Shown here: positions 1 to 9,722 of the stretch, one piece after another
How the letters are laid out: each line of letters begins with the position of its first letter
How positions within the stretch are numbered: position 1 is the stretch's first letter
DNA from: Lampropedia aestuarii
GTDB lineage: Bacteria > Pseudomonadota > Gammaproteobacteria > Burkholderiales > Burkholderiaceae_C
Assembly (NCBI RefSeq): GCF_004803635.1
Contig: NZ_SSWX01000001.1
Coordinates: 1 to 64,000, forward strand
DNA: 64,000 bases
Direction of reading: 5' to 3'
Position numbers and translations under genes: made by a program
The notes under the pieces: model-generated
The model's input: the letters and a program-made list of their open reading frames with translations, nothing else
What the model was told of the DNA's origin: nothing
Database searches by the model: none

Positions 1-317
1 ACGCTCCGACTAAAAACGAAAGTATACAACACTTTTTTAGCCCAAAAACAAAGTAGCCTTAAAAACTGAATAAAACCAAAAATAAACCCAGCAAATTTCT
101 TGATTCATAGGTAAAACCATTCACACTGGTATCCATACCAAGCAGATAGGCCCACACGCTCCAGTACACAGACCGGCGTATTGAGCAAATTTCTCAAGAA
201 ATGACATGGCTTTGCGTATCGCTGCGTATACTTAGCTTGAACAAGCGAGCACCTCAGCGCTGTGCGTGCGAGCCAGTCTATTCGTTTCACTCTCCATTCA
301 TACAACAAGGAGCAACC
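1..317. other. AT-rich leader with no gene
   Basis: The first 317 bases carry no convincing gene. The first 110 bases are AT-rich with A and T runs. Reading frames crossing the stretch have no recognisable family features. The universal stress protein gene starts at 318, so its promoter should lie here, but I could not identify a well-spaced -35/-10 pair. Confidence 0.6.
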
Positions 318-761
318 ATGTATAAGCATCTTTTGATTCCCACAGACGGCGGCGAACTTTCCAAAAAAGCCATCTCACATGGTTTTGACCTGGCCAAACT
401 GACTGGCGCGCGCGTCACGATCCTCACAGTGACTCCTAGCTATCCTGTGACTTATTTGGAAGGCAGCTCAGTCAATAACCGCGAATTCGCAGAAACCAGC
501 GAACGCCAATGGCGTGAAGAGGCGCAAACCGCCATGGCCTCGGTGCTTGAAGAAGGCCAAGCGCGCGGCATTGCCACCGATGTGCAAGTGCTCAGCGGTG
601 ACAGCATCTCTGATTTGATTCTGCAAGCGGCCTCGGTCGATGAAGTGGATCTGATTGTGATGGCCTCACACGGCCGCAAAGGCTTTGCCCGCCTGCTGCT
701 GGGCAGCGAAACCCAGCATGTGCTGACTGGCGCAAAAGTGCCTGTGTTGGTGCTGCGCTAA
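318..761 (+). CDS. universal stress protein (UspA family)
   Basis: A single-domain universal stress protein of 147 residues, the usual length. It starts with the family pattern MYKHLLIPTDGG, a first beta strand followed by the Asp near residue 9. Near residues 115-130 it has VMASHGRKGFARLLLGS, the G-x2-G-x9-G-S/T ATP-binding loop. Such proteins are cytoplasmic and help cells survive starvation, acid or oxidative stress, often by binding ATP. The ATG at 318 was chosen over upstream in-frame starts because the family begins here and AAGGAG-like bases (307-313) precede it. A hairpin terminator follows at 834-856, so it is probably transcribed alone. Confidence 0.93.
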   Translation: MYKHLLIPTDGGELSKKAISHGFDLAKLTGARVTILTVTPSYPVTYLEGSSVNNREFAETSERQWREEAQTAMASVLEEGQARGIATDVQVLSGDSISDLILQAASVDEVDLIVMASHGRKGFARLLLGSETQHVLTGAKVPVLVLR

Positions 762-833
762 ACCAGCAAGACAGCACGCATCAGCTGCAGATTGACCTTT
801 GCACTGACTGCGCGCTCCAAGCCCGATATGATC

Positions 834-856
834 GCCCATCTCTGATGGGCTTTTTT
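834..856 (+). terminator. Rho-independent terminator after the stress protein gene
   Basis: GCCCATC (834-840), a 3-base loop, then GATGGGC (844-850) followed by six T residues. It lies about 70 bases past the stress-protein stop. Confidence 0.8.
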
Positions 857-884
857 ACGCCCTGCTTTCTCTCTTGACCAGTCC

Positions 885-989
885 ATGCACCCCACTGTCA
901 CCACTCCCCGCCCCCAACCACTCGCAGGCATCCGCGTTGTGGAGCTCACCCATATGGTCATGGGGCGCAGTCGCCACAGCGTTTGTTGA
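885..989 (+). pseudogene. remnant of a CaiB/BaiF-type CoA transferase (N-terminal fragment)
   Basis: The ATG at 885 opens a 34-codon reading frame. Residues 13-27 read LAGIRVVELTHMVMG, the characteristic first strand and loop of class III CoA transferases. The frame then changes to unrelated residues and stops at 987-989. The rest of the roughly 400-residue enzyme is absent, because nth begins at 1066. The simplest reading is that a CoA transferase gene once lay here and a deletion removed almost all of it. The identification rests on about 15 residues, so it is good but not certain. Confidence 0.6.
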
Positions 990-1065
990 AACCGGTGCAA
1001 ACCCGTGCAAAGCAGCGCAGTGACCGCGTAAGCTCAGCAAACCCCATAATGGCCCCGCAACCACG

Positions 1066-1704
1066 ATGAAAAAAGCCGATATCCCCTTGTTTTTTGCCGA
1101 GCTGCAAGCGGCCAACCCACATCCTGTGACCGAGCTCGAATACGGCAGCGATTTCCAATTGCTGGCCGCAGTCTTGCTGTCAGCCCAGGCCACCGACGTG
1201 GGCGTGAACAAAGCCACACGCAAGCTGTTCCCGGTCGCAGGCACGCCACAAGCCATTCTGGATTTGGGCCAGGAAGGCCTGGAGGAGCACATCAAAACCA
1301 TTGGCCTGTACCGCAGCAAAGCCAAAAACCTGATGGCGACTTGCCAGATGCTGGTCGAGCACTACGGCGGCGAGATTCCACGCACGCGGCCTGAGCTGGA
1401 AGAGCTGCCAGGCGTAGGCCGCAAAACCGCCAACGTCGTGCTCAACGTCGCCTTTGGTGAGCCGACAATGGCCGTCGACACCCACATTTTCCGTGTCAGC
1501 AACCGCACTGGCCTGGCACCTGGTAAAAATCCATTGGAAGTCGAATTAAAACTACTCAAGCGCGTGCCCGCTGAATACGCCGTGCACGCCCACCACTGGC
1601 TGATCTTGCTGGGCCGCTATATTTGCCAGGCCCGCAAGCCGCGCTGCTGGGAATGCCGCGTCAGCACCTGGTGCGACTTCAAACCCAAAACACCTGCCCC
1701 ATGA
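1066..1704 (+). CDS. nth: endonuclease III (DNA glycosylase/AP lyase)
   Basis: Base-excision repair enzyme that removes oxidised pyrimidines and cuts at the abasic site. Its 212 residues match the family. The helix-hairpin-helix LPGVGRKTANVVL near residues 110-122 carries the catalytic Lys, and MAVDTHIFRV shortly after holds the catalytic Asp. The C-terminal CQARKPRCWECRVSTWC supplies the C-x6-C-x2-C-x5-C ligands of the [4Fe-4S] cluster. The stop overlaps the start of the next gene by four bases (ATGA at 1701), so the two are probably translated as a pair. Confidence 0.97.
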   Translation: MKKADIPLFFAELQAANPHPVTELEYGSDFQLLAAVLLSAQATDVGVNKATRKLFPVAGTPQAILDLGQEGLEEHIKTIGLYRSKAKNLMATCQMLVEHYGGEIPRTRPELEELPGVGRKTANVVLNVAFGEPTMAVDTHIFRVSNRTGLAPGKNPLEVELKLLKRVPAEYAVHAHHWLILLGRYICQARKPRCWECRVSTWCDFKPKTPAP

Positions 1705-2369
1705 GCACTGCCGCCCTCCCCCTCAACACCTCGGCACAAGACACGGCAGCGCTGCCGGTCTTGTTTACATTCCGCCGCTGCCCCTACGCGATGCGTGCAC
1801 GCCTGGCCTTGGCCGCCGCCCAGCAGCCTTACCAAGCCATTGAAGTCGTGCTGCGCAACAAGCCTGCACAATTGCTAGAAGCCTCGCCCAAAGGCACGGT
1901 GCCGGTGTTGGTGTTGCCAAGCCAGGAAGTAGTGGATGAAAGTCTGCACATCATGCTGTGGGCTCTGCGCCGCAATGACCCGCTGCATTGGCTCAGTCCC
2001 AGCGCCGGCAATGAGGCGCAGATGCTGGCGCTGATTGGCGATTTGGACCGCAACTTCAAACCCCTGCTTGACCGCTGCAAATACCCCGAACGCCATACCG
2101 AGGTGCGCTTAGCCGATTCACGCGCATTGGCCCTGCAATGGTTGGCCCAGTTGGAGCAGCGCCTGGGCATGCAGCCATTCTTGTTTGGCACACATGCCAG
2201 CTTGGCCGATGCCGCCCTGTTTCCATTTGTACGGCAATTTGCTGCGATTGACGAAGACTGGTGGAATGCCCAGGCCTTGCCGCACTTGCAGCAGTGGCGC
2301 CAGCACTGGCTGGCCCTGCCATTGTTTCAAGCCGTGATGCACAAGCCCCAGGCCAGCTCTGCAGCCTGA
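1701..2369 (+). CDS. glutathione S-transferase family protein
   Basis: Predicted 222-residue cytosolic glutathione S-transferase. After a short variable N-terminus the thioredoxin-like domain begins with PVLFTFRRCPYAMRARLALA, including the C-P-Y segment near the active site. It continues to KGTVPVLVLPSQEVVDES, the cis-Pro and the Glu-Ser that bind glutathione. An all-alpha C-terminal domain follows. Substrate is unknown, and detoxification or a redox role is likely. The start is the ATG overlapping the nth stop. An upstream in-frame ATG at 1623 lies inside nth and gives no family sequence. Confidence 0.9.
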   Translation: MSTAALPLNTSAQDTAALPVLFTFRRCPYAMRARLALAAAQQPYQAIEVVLRNKPAQLLEASPKGTVPVLVLPSQEVVDESLHIMLWALRRNDPLHWLSPSAGNEAQMLALIGDLDRNFKPLLDRCKYPERHTEVRLADSRALALQWLAQLEQRLGMQPFLFGTHASLADAALFPFVRQFAAIDEDWWNAQALPHLQQWRQHWLALPLFQAVMHKPQASSAA

Positions 2370-2380
2370 ACTTTCGAACC

Positions 2381-2451
2381 TGAACGGGCAACGCCGCAAT
2401 GCGCTTTTGTGTGCCTTGCGCGATTGCGAAAAGATCGTCAACAGGTTCTTA
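2381..2451 (-). repeat. partial copy of the GAGCCTGTTC repeat family
   Basis: Read on the minus strand it begins TAAGAACCTGTTGACG and continues through a CGCAATCGCGCAAGGCACAC-like core. The closest relative in the window is the start of the copy at 4552-4835. Its terminal TAA is the stop codon of trmL. It fills the gap between the convergent glutathione transferase and trmL genes. Confidence 0.65.
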
Positions 2452-2919
2452 GCGCCCTGCGGCAAAACCGTTTTGTCGCCAGGCCTCAAACACGGTCACC
2501 GCCACCGAGTTCGACAAATTCAAACTGCGCTGGCCTTCCACCATGGGCAGGCGCAGGCGCTGCGGTAGCGGGAAATGTTCGCGCACCGACTCGGGCAGGC
2601 CTTGTGTCTCTGCGCCAAACACCAGCCAGTCACCGGGCTGAAAAGCGACTTCAAACAAATTGCGGCTGCCTCGTGTGGTCATCGCAAACATCCGCTCGGC
2701 AGCGGGCTGTTCAGTTTCCAAAAAAACGTCCCAGCTGCTGTAGCGCAAGGTTTTGGCGTATTCGTGGTAGTCCAGCCCAGCGCGGCGCATATAACGGTCT
2801 TCCATAGAAAACCCCAGCGGCTCGATCAAATGCAATTGGCTGCCAGTATTGGCAGCCAAGCGGATGATATTGCCGGTATTGGGCGGGATTTCGGGGTGAA
2901 CCAGGACGATGTGAAACAT
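2449..2919 (-). CDS. trmL: tRNA (cytidine(34)-2'-O)-methyltransferase
   Basis: SPOUT-family methyltransferase that 2'-O-methylates the wobble base of certain leucine tRNAs using S-adenosylmethionine. The protein is 156 residues, the normal TrmL size. It opens with FHIVLVHPEIPPNTGNIIRL, the strongly conserved family start, so the ATG at 2919 was preferred over one 12 bases upstream. The C-terminal trefoil-knot segment LPMVEGQRSLNLSNSVAV carries the cofactor-binding Ser-Leu-Asn-x-Ser. It is convergent with the glutathione transferase gene, and its stop codon is the end of a dispersed repeat. Confidence 0.96.
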   Translation of the reverse strand: MFHIVLVHPEIPPNTGNIIRLAANTGSQLHLIEPLGFSMEDRYMRRAGLDYHEYAKTLRYSSWDVFLETEQPAAERMFAMTTRGSRNLFEVAFQPGDWLVFGAETQGLPESVREHFPLPQRLRLPMVEGQRSLNLSNSVAVTVFEAWRQNGFAAGR

Positions 2920-3052
2920 GGCAAAAAGCATTCAAGCCCAGCACAGCGTGGCGCTGCGAGGGCTTGTGTTCGGACAATGGGGGGCTAGAGAGGCTACTGC
3001 GGGTTACGCGACACTCCAACCCACCCTAATAACGTGGTCTAAAAACCTGGGC

Positions 3053-4551
<1,499 letters not shown>

Positions 4552-4835
4552 TAAGAACGTGTTTACGATCTTTTTGCAGTCGCGCAAAACATAAAAAAAC
4601 TGCGCAATGCGCCTGTTGCCACCATAGGTCGGTTTGAGCCAAACGGCCAACGCCACAATGCATTTTTGGGATCCTTGCAGCGCTTTTGGGGACCAGGGGT
4701 TGGGGGTTGGCCCCCACAAGCACGCTGCTTTGTTAAAAATCCTCGCCAAACAGATCGCCCGACTGCGTTTTTTGCCGCACACCGTCTGCTTTTGGGCTTC
4801 AACGCGGCTGCGTCGAGATGGTGAACAGACTCTAA
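4552..4835 (+). repeat. long (284 bp) copy of the GAGCCTGTTC repeat family
   Basis: It begins TAAGAACGTGTTTACG and ends GAACAGACTCTAA, degenerate inverted ends of the family seen cleanly at 11243-11396. The right part shares the core TGTTAAAAATCCTCGCC ... CCCGACTGCG ... TTTTTGCCGC with the copies at 11243 and 12031. The left part shares CGCCTGTTGCC and ACAATGC-like blocks with the copies at 2381 and 47601. It contains no gene. Reading frames through it recur in several copies only because the DNA is repeated. Confidence 0.75.
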
Positions 4836-4939
4836 AGCTGGCGGCAAGCTGCCAATTTGCGCTACATTGCCAGCCATCGACTTTTCGCAGACTGCAGCGC
4901 AGGCCAAAGGTCTTGGTTGTTGCCCAGTACCCCCACCCT

Positions 4940-6316
4940 ATGTCTGAACGAAAAATCATTGCCACCCATGCCAGCACCATCCTGGTGGGCCAGCTTGCCA
5001 CGATGGGTTACAGCATCACCGATGTCGCCGTCATTGGCCACTACTCGGTGCAAGCGCAGGCGGCATTGTCGGTTGCTGGCGCGCTGTTCATCATGGTCTA
5101 CATCAGCTTGCTGGCCAGTGTGCAAGGCATTTTGCCGGTGTGGGCCGAGTTGCTGGGTGCCAAAAAACTGGCGCAACTTGGCGCCTCGGTGCGCCAGAGT
5201 CTGTACCTGGCTGGCGCATTGTGCGTGCTGGGCATTGTGTTGCTGCTTGGCGCTCCAGCGCTGGTTTTGCCGCTGATGCAAGTGCCCGTAGAAATGCATG
5301 CGGCTGTCAAACAGTACCTGCTGATTTTGGCTGTGTCGCTGCCCATGGCGCTAGGCTACCGGGTGTTTGCCACGCTCAGCCAAGCCATCGGCATCCCGCA
5401 CTTTGTCACCTGGCTGCAAGTGGCAGGCCTGGCTGTCAAAGTGCCGCTGACTGTCATGCTGGTCAACGGCTATGCCGGCCTGCCTGAGCTGGGCATTGCT
5501 GGCAGCGCCTGGGCCACCTTGTGCGTGCAAATCAGCTTGATAGGACTGGCATTTTGGCTGCTCAACACCCAAACCGCTTATCAACAATTGCGGCTGTGGG
5601 CGAAGATGGAGCCCATCGATGGCCAGCAGCAGCGTGAATTCGCCCGCCTGGCGATTCCAGCCGGTTTGATGGCCTCGGTCGAAGTCAGCTCGTTTGCCAT
5701 CATGGCCTTATTGATTGCACGCCAAGGCGATGCAGTGACAGCGGCGCACCAGATTGCCAGCAACTTTGCCGGCATCAGCTATATGTTCCCGCTGTCGCTG
5801 GCCATCGCTGCCAGTGCGCGGGTCAGTTATTGGCGTGGCGCTGGCCATGAGCTGATGGCGATCAGGCTCGCGCGCGCCTGCCTGCTGTTTGGCTTTGGCC
5901 TGTCGCTGCTACTGGCCAGTGTGATGTATCTGCTGCGCGAACCATTGACCGGGCTCTACACCAACAATGCAGTGGTACACGCCACCAGCGCAGCCCTGCT
6001 GGGCTGGATTGCGCTCTACCATATTGCCGATGCGACGCAGGTCATCTCGATCTTTTTGCTGCGCAGCTGGCGCATCACGATTGCACCGATGGTGTTGTAC
6101 CCGGTGATGCTTTGGGGCATTGGGGTCACAGGTGGTTATTTGCTGGCCTACCACGGCCTGCTGGGCTGGCCTGCGCAAACCGGCGCTTGGCCTTTTTGGG
6201 CAGCCAGTGTGGCTGCGCTGGCCATCACGGCCGTGTGCTTGTTGGGGTTGCTGCGCAACAAATTGCGCAGCGCGGCACTGCAAGCACACAAGCGACCAAT
6301 GGCAGCCGGTGTTTGA
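4940..6316 (+). CDS. MATE family multidrug/metabolite efflux transporter
   Basis: A 458-residue inner-membrane protein with about twelve hydrophobic segments and the MATE length. The start SERKIIATHASTILVGQLATMGYSITDVAVIGHYS matches the first helix and loop of the family (small-residue helix, then TDVAVIGHYS). MATE pumps expel drugs or metabolites using sodium or proton gradients, and no substrate can be predicted. The ATG at 4940 was chosen because the longer frame upstream runs through the dispersed repeat at 4552-4835 and has no family features. No strong ribosome-binding site is visible. Confidence 0.92.
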   Translation: MSERKIIATHASTILVGQLATMGYSITDVAVIGHYSVQAQAALSVAGALFIMVYISLLASVQGILPVWAELLGAKKLAQLGASVRQSLYLAGALCVLGIVLLLGAPALVLPLMQVPVEMHAAVKQYLLILAVSLPMALGYRVFATLSQAIGIPHFVTWLQVAGLAVKVPLTVMLVNGYAGLPELGIAGSAWATLCVQISLIGLAFWLLNTQTAYQQLRLWAKMEPIDGQQQREFARLAIPAGLMASVEVSSFAIMALLIARQGDAVTAAHQIASNFAGISYMFPLSLAIAASARVSYWRGAGHELMAIRLARACLLFGFGLSLLLASVMYLLREPLTGLYTNNAVVHATSAALLGWIALYHIADATQVISIFLLRSWRITIAPMVLYPVMLWGIGVTGGYLLAYHGLLGWPAQTGAWPFWAASVAALAITAVCLLGLLRNKLRSAALQAHKRPMAAGV

Positions 6317-6348
6317 CAGCGCCGCAAACGAGTGCGCGCGGCGGGTTA

Positions 6349-6795
6349 TTAGCCAGCCAACGCAGCCTTGACAGCAGCAGAGACAACGGCCATATCGGCC
6401 TTGCCCGCCAACTCCTTCTTGGCTTGGCCCATCACCTTGCCCATATCGCCTGGGCCGGCAGCACCCAGTTGCGCCACGATCGCGCCGATCGCAGCACTGA
6501 CCTCTTCAGCACTCATGCGGGCTGGCAGATAGCCTTGCAAAATCACCAGCTCTGACTGCTCCTGGTCGGCCAGATCCTGGCGATTGGCTTGCTCGAATGC
6601 GGCGATGGAATCTTTGCGCTGTTTGACCAGCTTATCGACAATGGCCACGACAGCGGCGTCATCGAGTTCAATGCGCTCATCCACTTCGCGTTGCTTGATC
6701 GCAGCTTGCAACATACGAATCGTGCCCAGGCGATTGGCCTCTTTGGCGCGCATTGCAGCTTTCATATCCTCGGTGATTTGTGCTTTCAATGTCAT
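6349..6795 (-). CDS. yqeY: GatB/YqeY domain-containing protein
   Basis: A 148-residue protein homologous to the C-terminal tail domain of the amidotransferase subunit GatB. It begins MTLKAQITEDMKAAMRAKE and contains GTIRMLQAAIKQREVDER, typical of YqeY. The family may bind tRNA, but its function is not settled. The ATG at 6795 has GGGAGA upstream, which favours it over the longer frame. It lies downstream of rpsU on the same strand, a common pairing, with a terminator hairpin between them. Confidence 0.94.
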   Translation of the reverse strand: MTLKAQITEDMKAAMRAKEANRLGTIRMLQAAIKQREVDERIELDDAAVVAIVDKLVKQRKDSIAAFEQANRQDLADQEQSELVILQGYLPARMSAEEVSAAIGAIVAQLGAAGPGDMGKVMGQAKKELAGKADMAVVSAAVKAALAG

Positions 6796-6850
6796 GAGAT
6801 TCTCCCTAGTGCCTGCGTGCATTGCAAGCAACACACAAGGCGTTCATCAC

Positions 6851-6892
6851 AAAAACAAAAAAACCGCGCAAGGCGTCCCTTTTGCGCGGTTT
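6851..6892 (-). terminator. terminator between rpsU and yqeY
   Basis: AAACCGCGCAA (6861-6871) pairs with TTGCGCGGTTT (6882-6892). On the minus strand the stem is followed by a long T-rich tract (6862 down to 6851). It would end most rpsU transcripts and allow only read-through into yqeY. Confidence 0.85.
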
Positions 6893-6952
6893 GATTGGGC
6901 TGCCTGACCATGGTATTTGGTGATCAGGCCAACAAGCCAAAGGCTTGTATGC

Positions 6953-7165
6953 TCAATACATTTTCTTAGGCAATTGCATGCTGCGCACACGTTTGTAGTG
7001 GCGTTTCACAGCAGCTGCTTTTTTGCGCTTGCGTTCTGTCGTTGGTTTTTCGTAGAACTCGCGAGCACGCAATTCGTTCAGCAGGCCCAGCTTTTCAATC
7101 GTGCGCTTGAAGCGACGCAAAGCAATTTCATAGGGCTCGTTTTCTTTGACGCGGATAGTAGTCAT
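6953..7165 (-). CDS. rpsU: 30S ribosomal protein S21
   Basis: A 70-residue, very basic protein that begins [21 protein letters not shown] and ends in a Lys/Arg-rich tail, a full match to bacterial S21. S21 joins late in small-subunit assembly and helps the ribosome select mRNA starts. The gene has a near-consensus sigma-70 promoter upstream (7295-7322) and a strong terminator downstream, so it is largely its own transcription unit. Confidence 0.98.
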   Translation of the reverse strand: MTTIRVKENEPYEIALRRFKRTIEKLGLLNELRAREFYEKPTTERKRKKAAAVKRHYKRVRSMQLPKKMY

Positions 7166-7294
7166 TCAAATCTAAAATATGGTGCGAAGCTGTGTGCAAA
7201 GGAAGATCAGGCCTCGTGCAGCAAGCTAAGCGGTTTCGCCCCGTTTGTTCAGTAACTAGTATGGCCAACAGGGCATTTGCCAGCAAAGTCAAGC

Positions 7295-7322
7295 ATTATA
7301 GCCAGTATCACACTCCGTGCAA
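7295..7322 (-). promoter_or_regulatory. predicted sigma-70 promoter of rpsU
   Basis: On the minus strand TTGCAC (7322-7317), a 16-base spacer, then a perfect TATAAT (7300-7295). This would give a leader of about 120 bases before the rpsU ATG at 7165. Confidence 0.7.
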
Positions 7323-7384
7323 GGCCAACAATGCAAATTTTTCAGCACAAAGCGCTGATTCAAAGCGCACACGCCAACAGTTAG

Positions 7385-8758
7385 TTAGCTGGTGGTGCCT
7401 GCATGCCGCTGGGCCATTGCAGTCGCACAGGCATGGCCACTGGCCCACGCCCATTGGAAGTTGTAGCCGCCCAGCCAGCCCGTCACATCAACGACTTCCC
7501 CAATGAAATACAGGCCTGGGTGCTGCTGCGACTCCATGGTTTTGGATGACAGTGCACGTGTATCGACACCGCCCAATGTCACCTCGGCCTTGGCGTAGCC
7601 CTCTGTGCCACTGGGCGTAATCTGCCACGCCTGCAACTGCTCGGCCAGCGCCGCCAATGCCTTGTCCGGCACTTGGTCGATCGGGCGCTGCCATTCGGTG
7701 CGCTGCGCGACCATGGTGTCGACCAAGCGCGTAGGCAGCCATTGCGCCAGCACATTGCTCAGCAGCCGTTTGCTCGTGCGTTTGGCTTGCAGCAATTCAT
7801 CCAATACATGGTCCAGCTCCGGCAGCAAGTTGATCTGCAGCGGTGCACCCACCTTCCAGTAGTTGGAGATTTGCAAAATCGCCGGACCAGACAGGCCGCG
7901 GTGCGTGAACAGCAGATCTTCTTTGAAGCGCATGGCCTGCTTGCCCTGGCCAGTGGCAATCTCCACCGGCAAGGCCAAGCCAGCCAGAGCCACAAACGCG
8001 GCCCAGTCTTGCGGGGCAAAAGTCAGCGGCACCAGACCTGGGCGGCGTGCAATCAAGGGCAGCTCAAACTGCTTGGCAATGCGGTAGCCAAAATCACTCG
8101 CGCCAATTTTGGGAATCGACAAGCCACCGGTTGCAATCACCAAGGCGCCCGCCTGCACTTGACCTTGCGAAGTACGCAAATAAAAGGGCGCTGGGGTCGC
8201 TGGCGCATCGGCAGACTCGCCCTCCGCTTGGCTGCGATCAGAGCGCCAGATGGACTCGACTTCACACGGATGCCAAATGTCCACATTGGCCTCTTTGCAC
8301 AATTGCAGCAGCATGCCAATCACGTCTTGCGCGCTGTGGTCGCAAAATAATTGGCCTTTGTGCTTTTCGTGGAACGCAATGCCGTGTTGCTGCAACAGGG
8401 CAATGAAGTGCTGCGGCGTGAAACGCGACAGCGCCGAGCGACAAAATTGTGCGTTGTCGCTGACAAAATGGTGCTGTGGCTGGCGTACATCCAAGTCGCG
8501 GTTGGTGAAATTGCAGCGCCCACCACCAGAGATGCGGATTTTTTCGGCCAGGCGTTTGGCGTGGTCAATCACCAGCACCCGCAAACCCAATGCGCCAGCT
8601 TGTGCGGCGCAAAAAAGACCGGCAGCACCGGCGCCAATCACAACCGCATCAAAGCGCTGGGTGCGCACTGGCGCTTGGGTCTGTGGCGAATTAGCCGATG
8701 GCTTGGTTGCGCCAGATGGGCTCTGCGCTGCGGTAGTGGTGGGTGGTATCGTGGCCAT
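7385..8758 (-). CDS. HI0933/YhiN-type NAD(P)/FAD-dependent oxidoreductase
   Basis: Flavoprotein of the HI0933 family. An N-terminal FAD fold (DAVVIGAGAAGLFCAAQAG) is followed by RISGGGRCNFTN, the family signature. The end GEVVDVTGWLGGYNFQWAWASGHACA is the usual second FAD contact. The biochemical role of this family is unknown. The ATG at 8758 would overlap the 3' end of cobA by 68 bases. An in-frame GTG at 8668 begins VRTQRFDAVVIGAG, removes the overlap and loses only a Pro/Ser/Thr-rich tail, so the true start is uncertain. Confidence 0.9.
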   Translation of the reverse strand: MATIPPTTTAAQSPSGATKPSANSPQTQAPVRTQRFDAVVIGAGAAGLFCAAQAGALGLRVLVIDHAKRLAEKIRISGGGRCNFTNRDLDVRQPQHHFVSDNAQFCRSALSRFTPQHFIALLQQHGIAFHEKHKGQLFCDHSAQDVIGMLLQLCKEANVDIWHPCEVESIWRSDRSQAEGESADAPATPAPFYLRTSQGQVQAGALVIATGGLSIPKIGASDFGYRIAKQFELPLIARRPGLVPLTFAPQDWAAFVALAGLALPVEIATGQGKQAMRFKEDLLFTHRGLSGPAILQISNYWKVGAPLQINLLPELDHVLDELLQAKRTSKRLLSNVLAQWLPTRLVDTMVAQRTEWQRPIDQVPDKALAALAEQLQAWQITPSGTEGYAKAEVTLGGVDTRALSSKTMESQQHPGLYFIGEVVDVTGWLGGYNFQWAWASGHACATAMAQRHAGTTS

Positions 8759-9572
8759 CCCCGTATTGTTGCAGCACCAGACTGGCTTTGAGCACATCTC
8801 CGACCAAAATGATGGCTGGGCTTTGCACTTGTTCAGCGGCAATGGTCTCCACCAGGCCGCTCAAGTCGGTCATGATGCGTCTTTGGGTTGGCAAGGTCGC
8901 CGACTGCACCAGCGCCACAGGCGTGTGCTGCGGCAAGCCTTGCAGCAAGCCGGCCTGGATACCCGCCGCACCTTTGACGCCCATGTAAATGACCAAGGTC
9001 AAGCGCTGCGCATGCGCCAGCTGGGCAATCTGCGCCCAATCGAGTTCTTGCTGACCAGGTGCCGCATGGCCCGTGAGCAGCAACACGCCGTGTGCATGGT
9101 CACGGTGCGTCAAAGGACAAGCCAGCGCAGTGGCTGCCATCACCCCCGATGAAATGCCGTTGACAACGCTAACGCGCACACCAGCTGCGTGCACATGCTC
9201 CAGCTCTTCACCCAAACGGCCAAAAATCGCCGGATCCCCCCCTTTGAGGCGCACCACCACTTCACCGGCCTGGGCCTCCTGAATCATCAGCCGTTCAATA
9301 AAGGCCTGCGGCGTGCTTTTGCAGCCGCCGCGCTTGCCCACATGCACGATGCGGGCCGTGGGTGAGGCGTAGTCCAGGACCGCCTGATTGACCAAGTCAT
9401 CGACCAGCAACACGGTAGCGCGCGCAATGGCTTTAACGGCTTTGAGCGTCAGCAACTCTGGATCACCCGGTCCTGCGCCGACCAGCACGCATTCGCCGCC
9501 ATTGGCAGCAGCCGCGCAGTCAATCGACTCACGTGCAGAATTCAACAACGGCAGGTTTGGCGGGGTCATCAT
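8691..9572 (-). CDS. cobA: uroporphyrinogen-III C-methyltransferase
   Basis: S-adenosylmethionine enzyme that methylates uroporphyrinogen III at C-2 and C-7 to make precorrin-2, the branch point to sirohaem and cobalamin. Signature elements are VLVGAGPGDPELLTLKA, VHVGKRGG, VVRLKGGDPAIFGR and NGISSGVMA. It is a stand-alone methyltransferase of 293 residues, without the dehydrogenase/chelatase half found in CysG. Two adjacent ATGs (9572, 9569) could start it. Its 3' end overlaps the predicted start of the flavoprotein gene. No other sirohaem or nitrite/sulfite reductase gene is in the window. Confidence 0.94.
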   Translation of the reverse strand: MMTPPNLPLLNSARESIDCAAAANGGECVLVGAGPGDPELLTLKAVKAIARATVLLVDDLVNQAVLDYASPTARIVHVGKRGGCKSTPQAFIERLMIQEAQAGEVVVRLKGGDPAIFGRLGEELEHVHAAGVRVSVVNGISSGVMAATALACPLTHRDHAHGVLLLTGHAAPGQQELDWAQIAQLAHAQRLTLVIYMGVKGAAGIQAGLLQGLPQHTPVALVQSATLPTQRRIMTDLSGLVETIAAEQVQSPAIILVGDVLKASLVLQQYGDGHDTTHHYRSAEPIWRNQAIG

Positions 9573-9722
9573 TAGGCAATCGTGTATGCACACATGTCAG
9601 TGGTTTGGTGTGCATATTATTTACCATCATTAAAAACTTTCAGTTATATAGAAAATTTTCTCTGGTCCGCATGGCACTCCCTCCTCCAAGAACCTGCTGC
9701 CCGGCTGCTACTAGCAGCCCAT

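Noticed and set aside
4634-4939. Longer start for the MATE transporter
   Set aside because: The extra 102 codons run through the dispersed repeat, and the same frame is read through other copies (for example 11243-11396), so it is repeat DNA and not protein.
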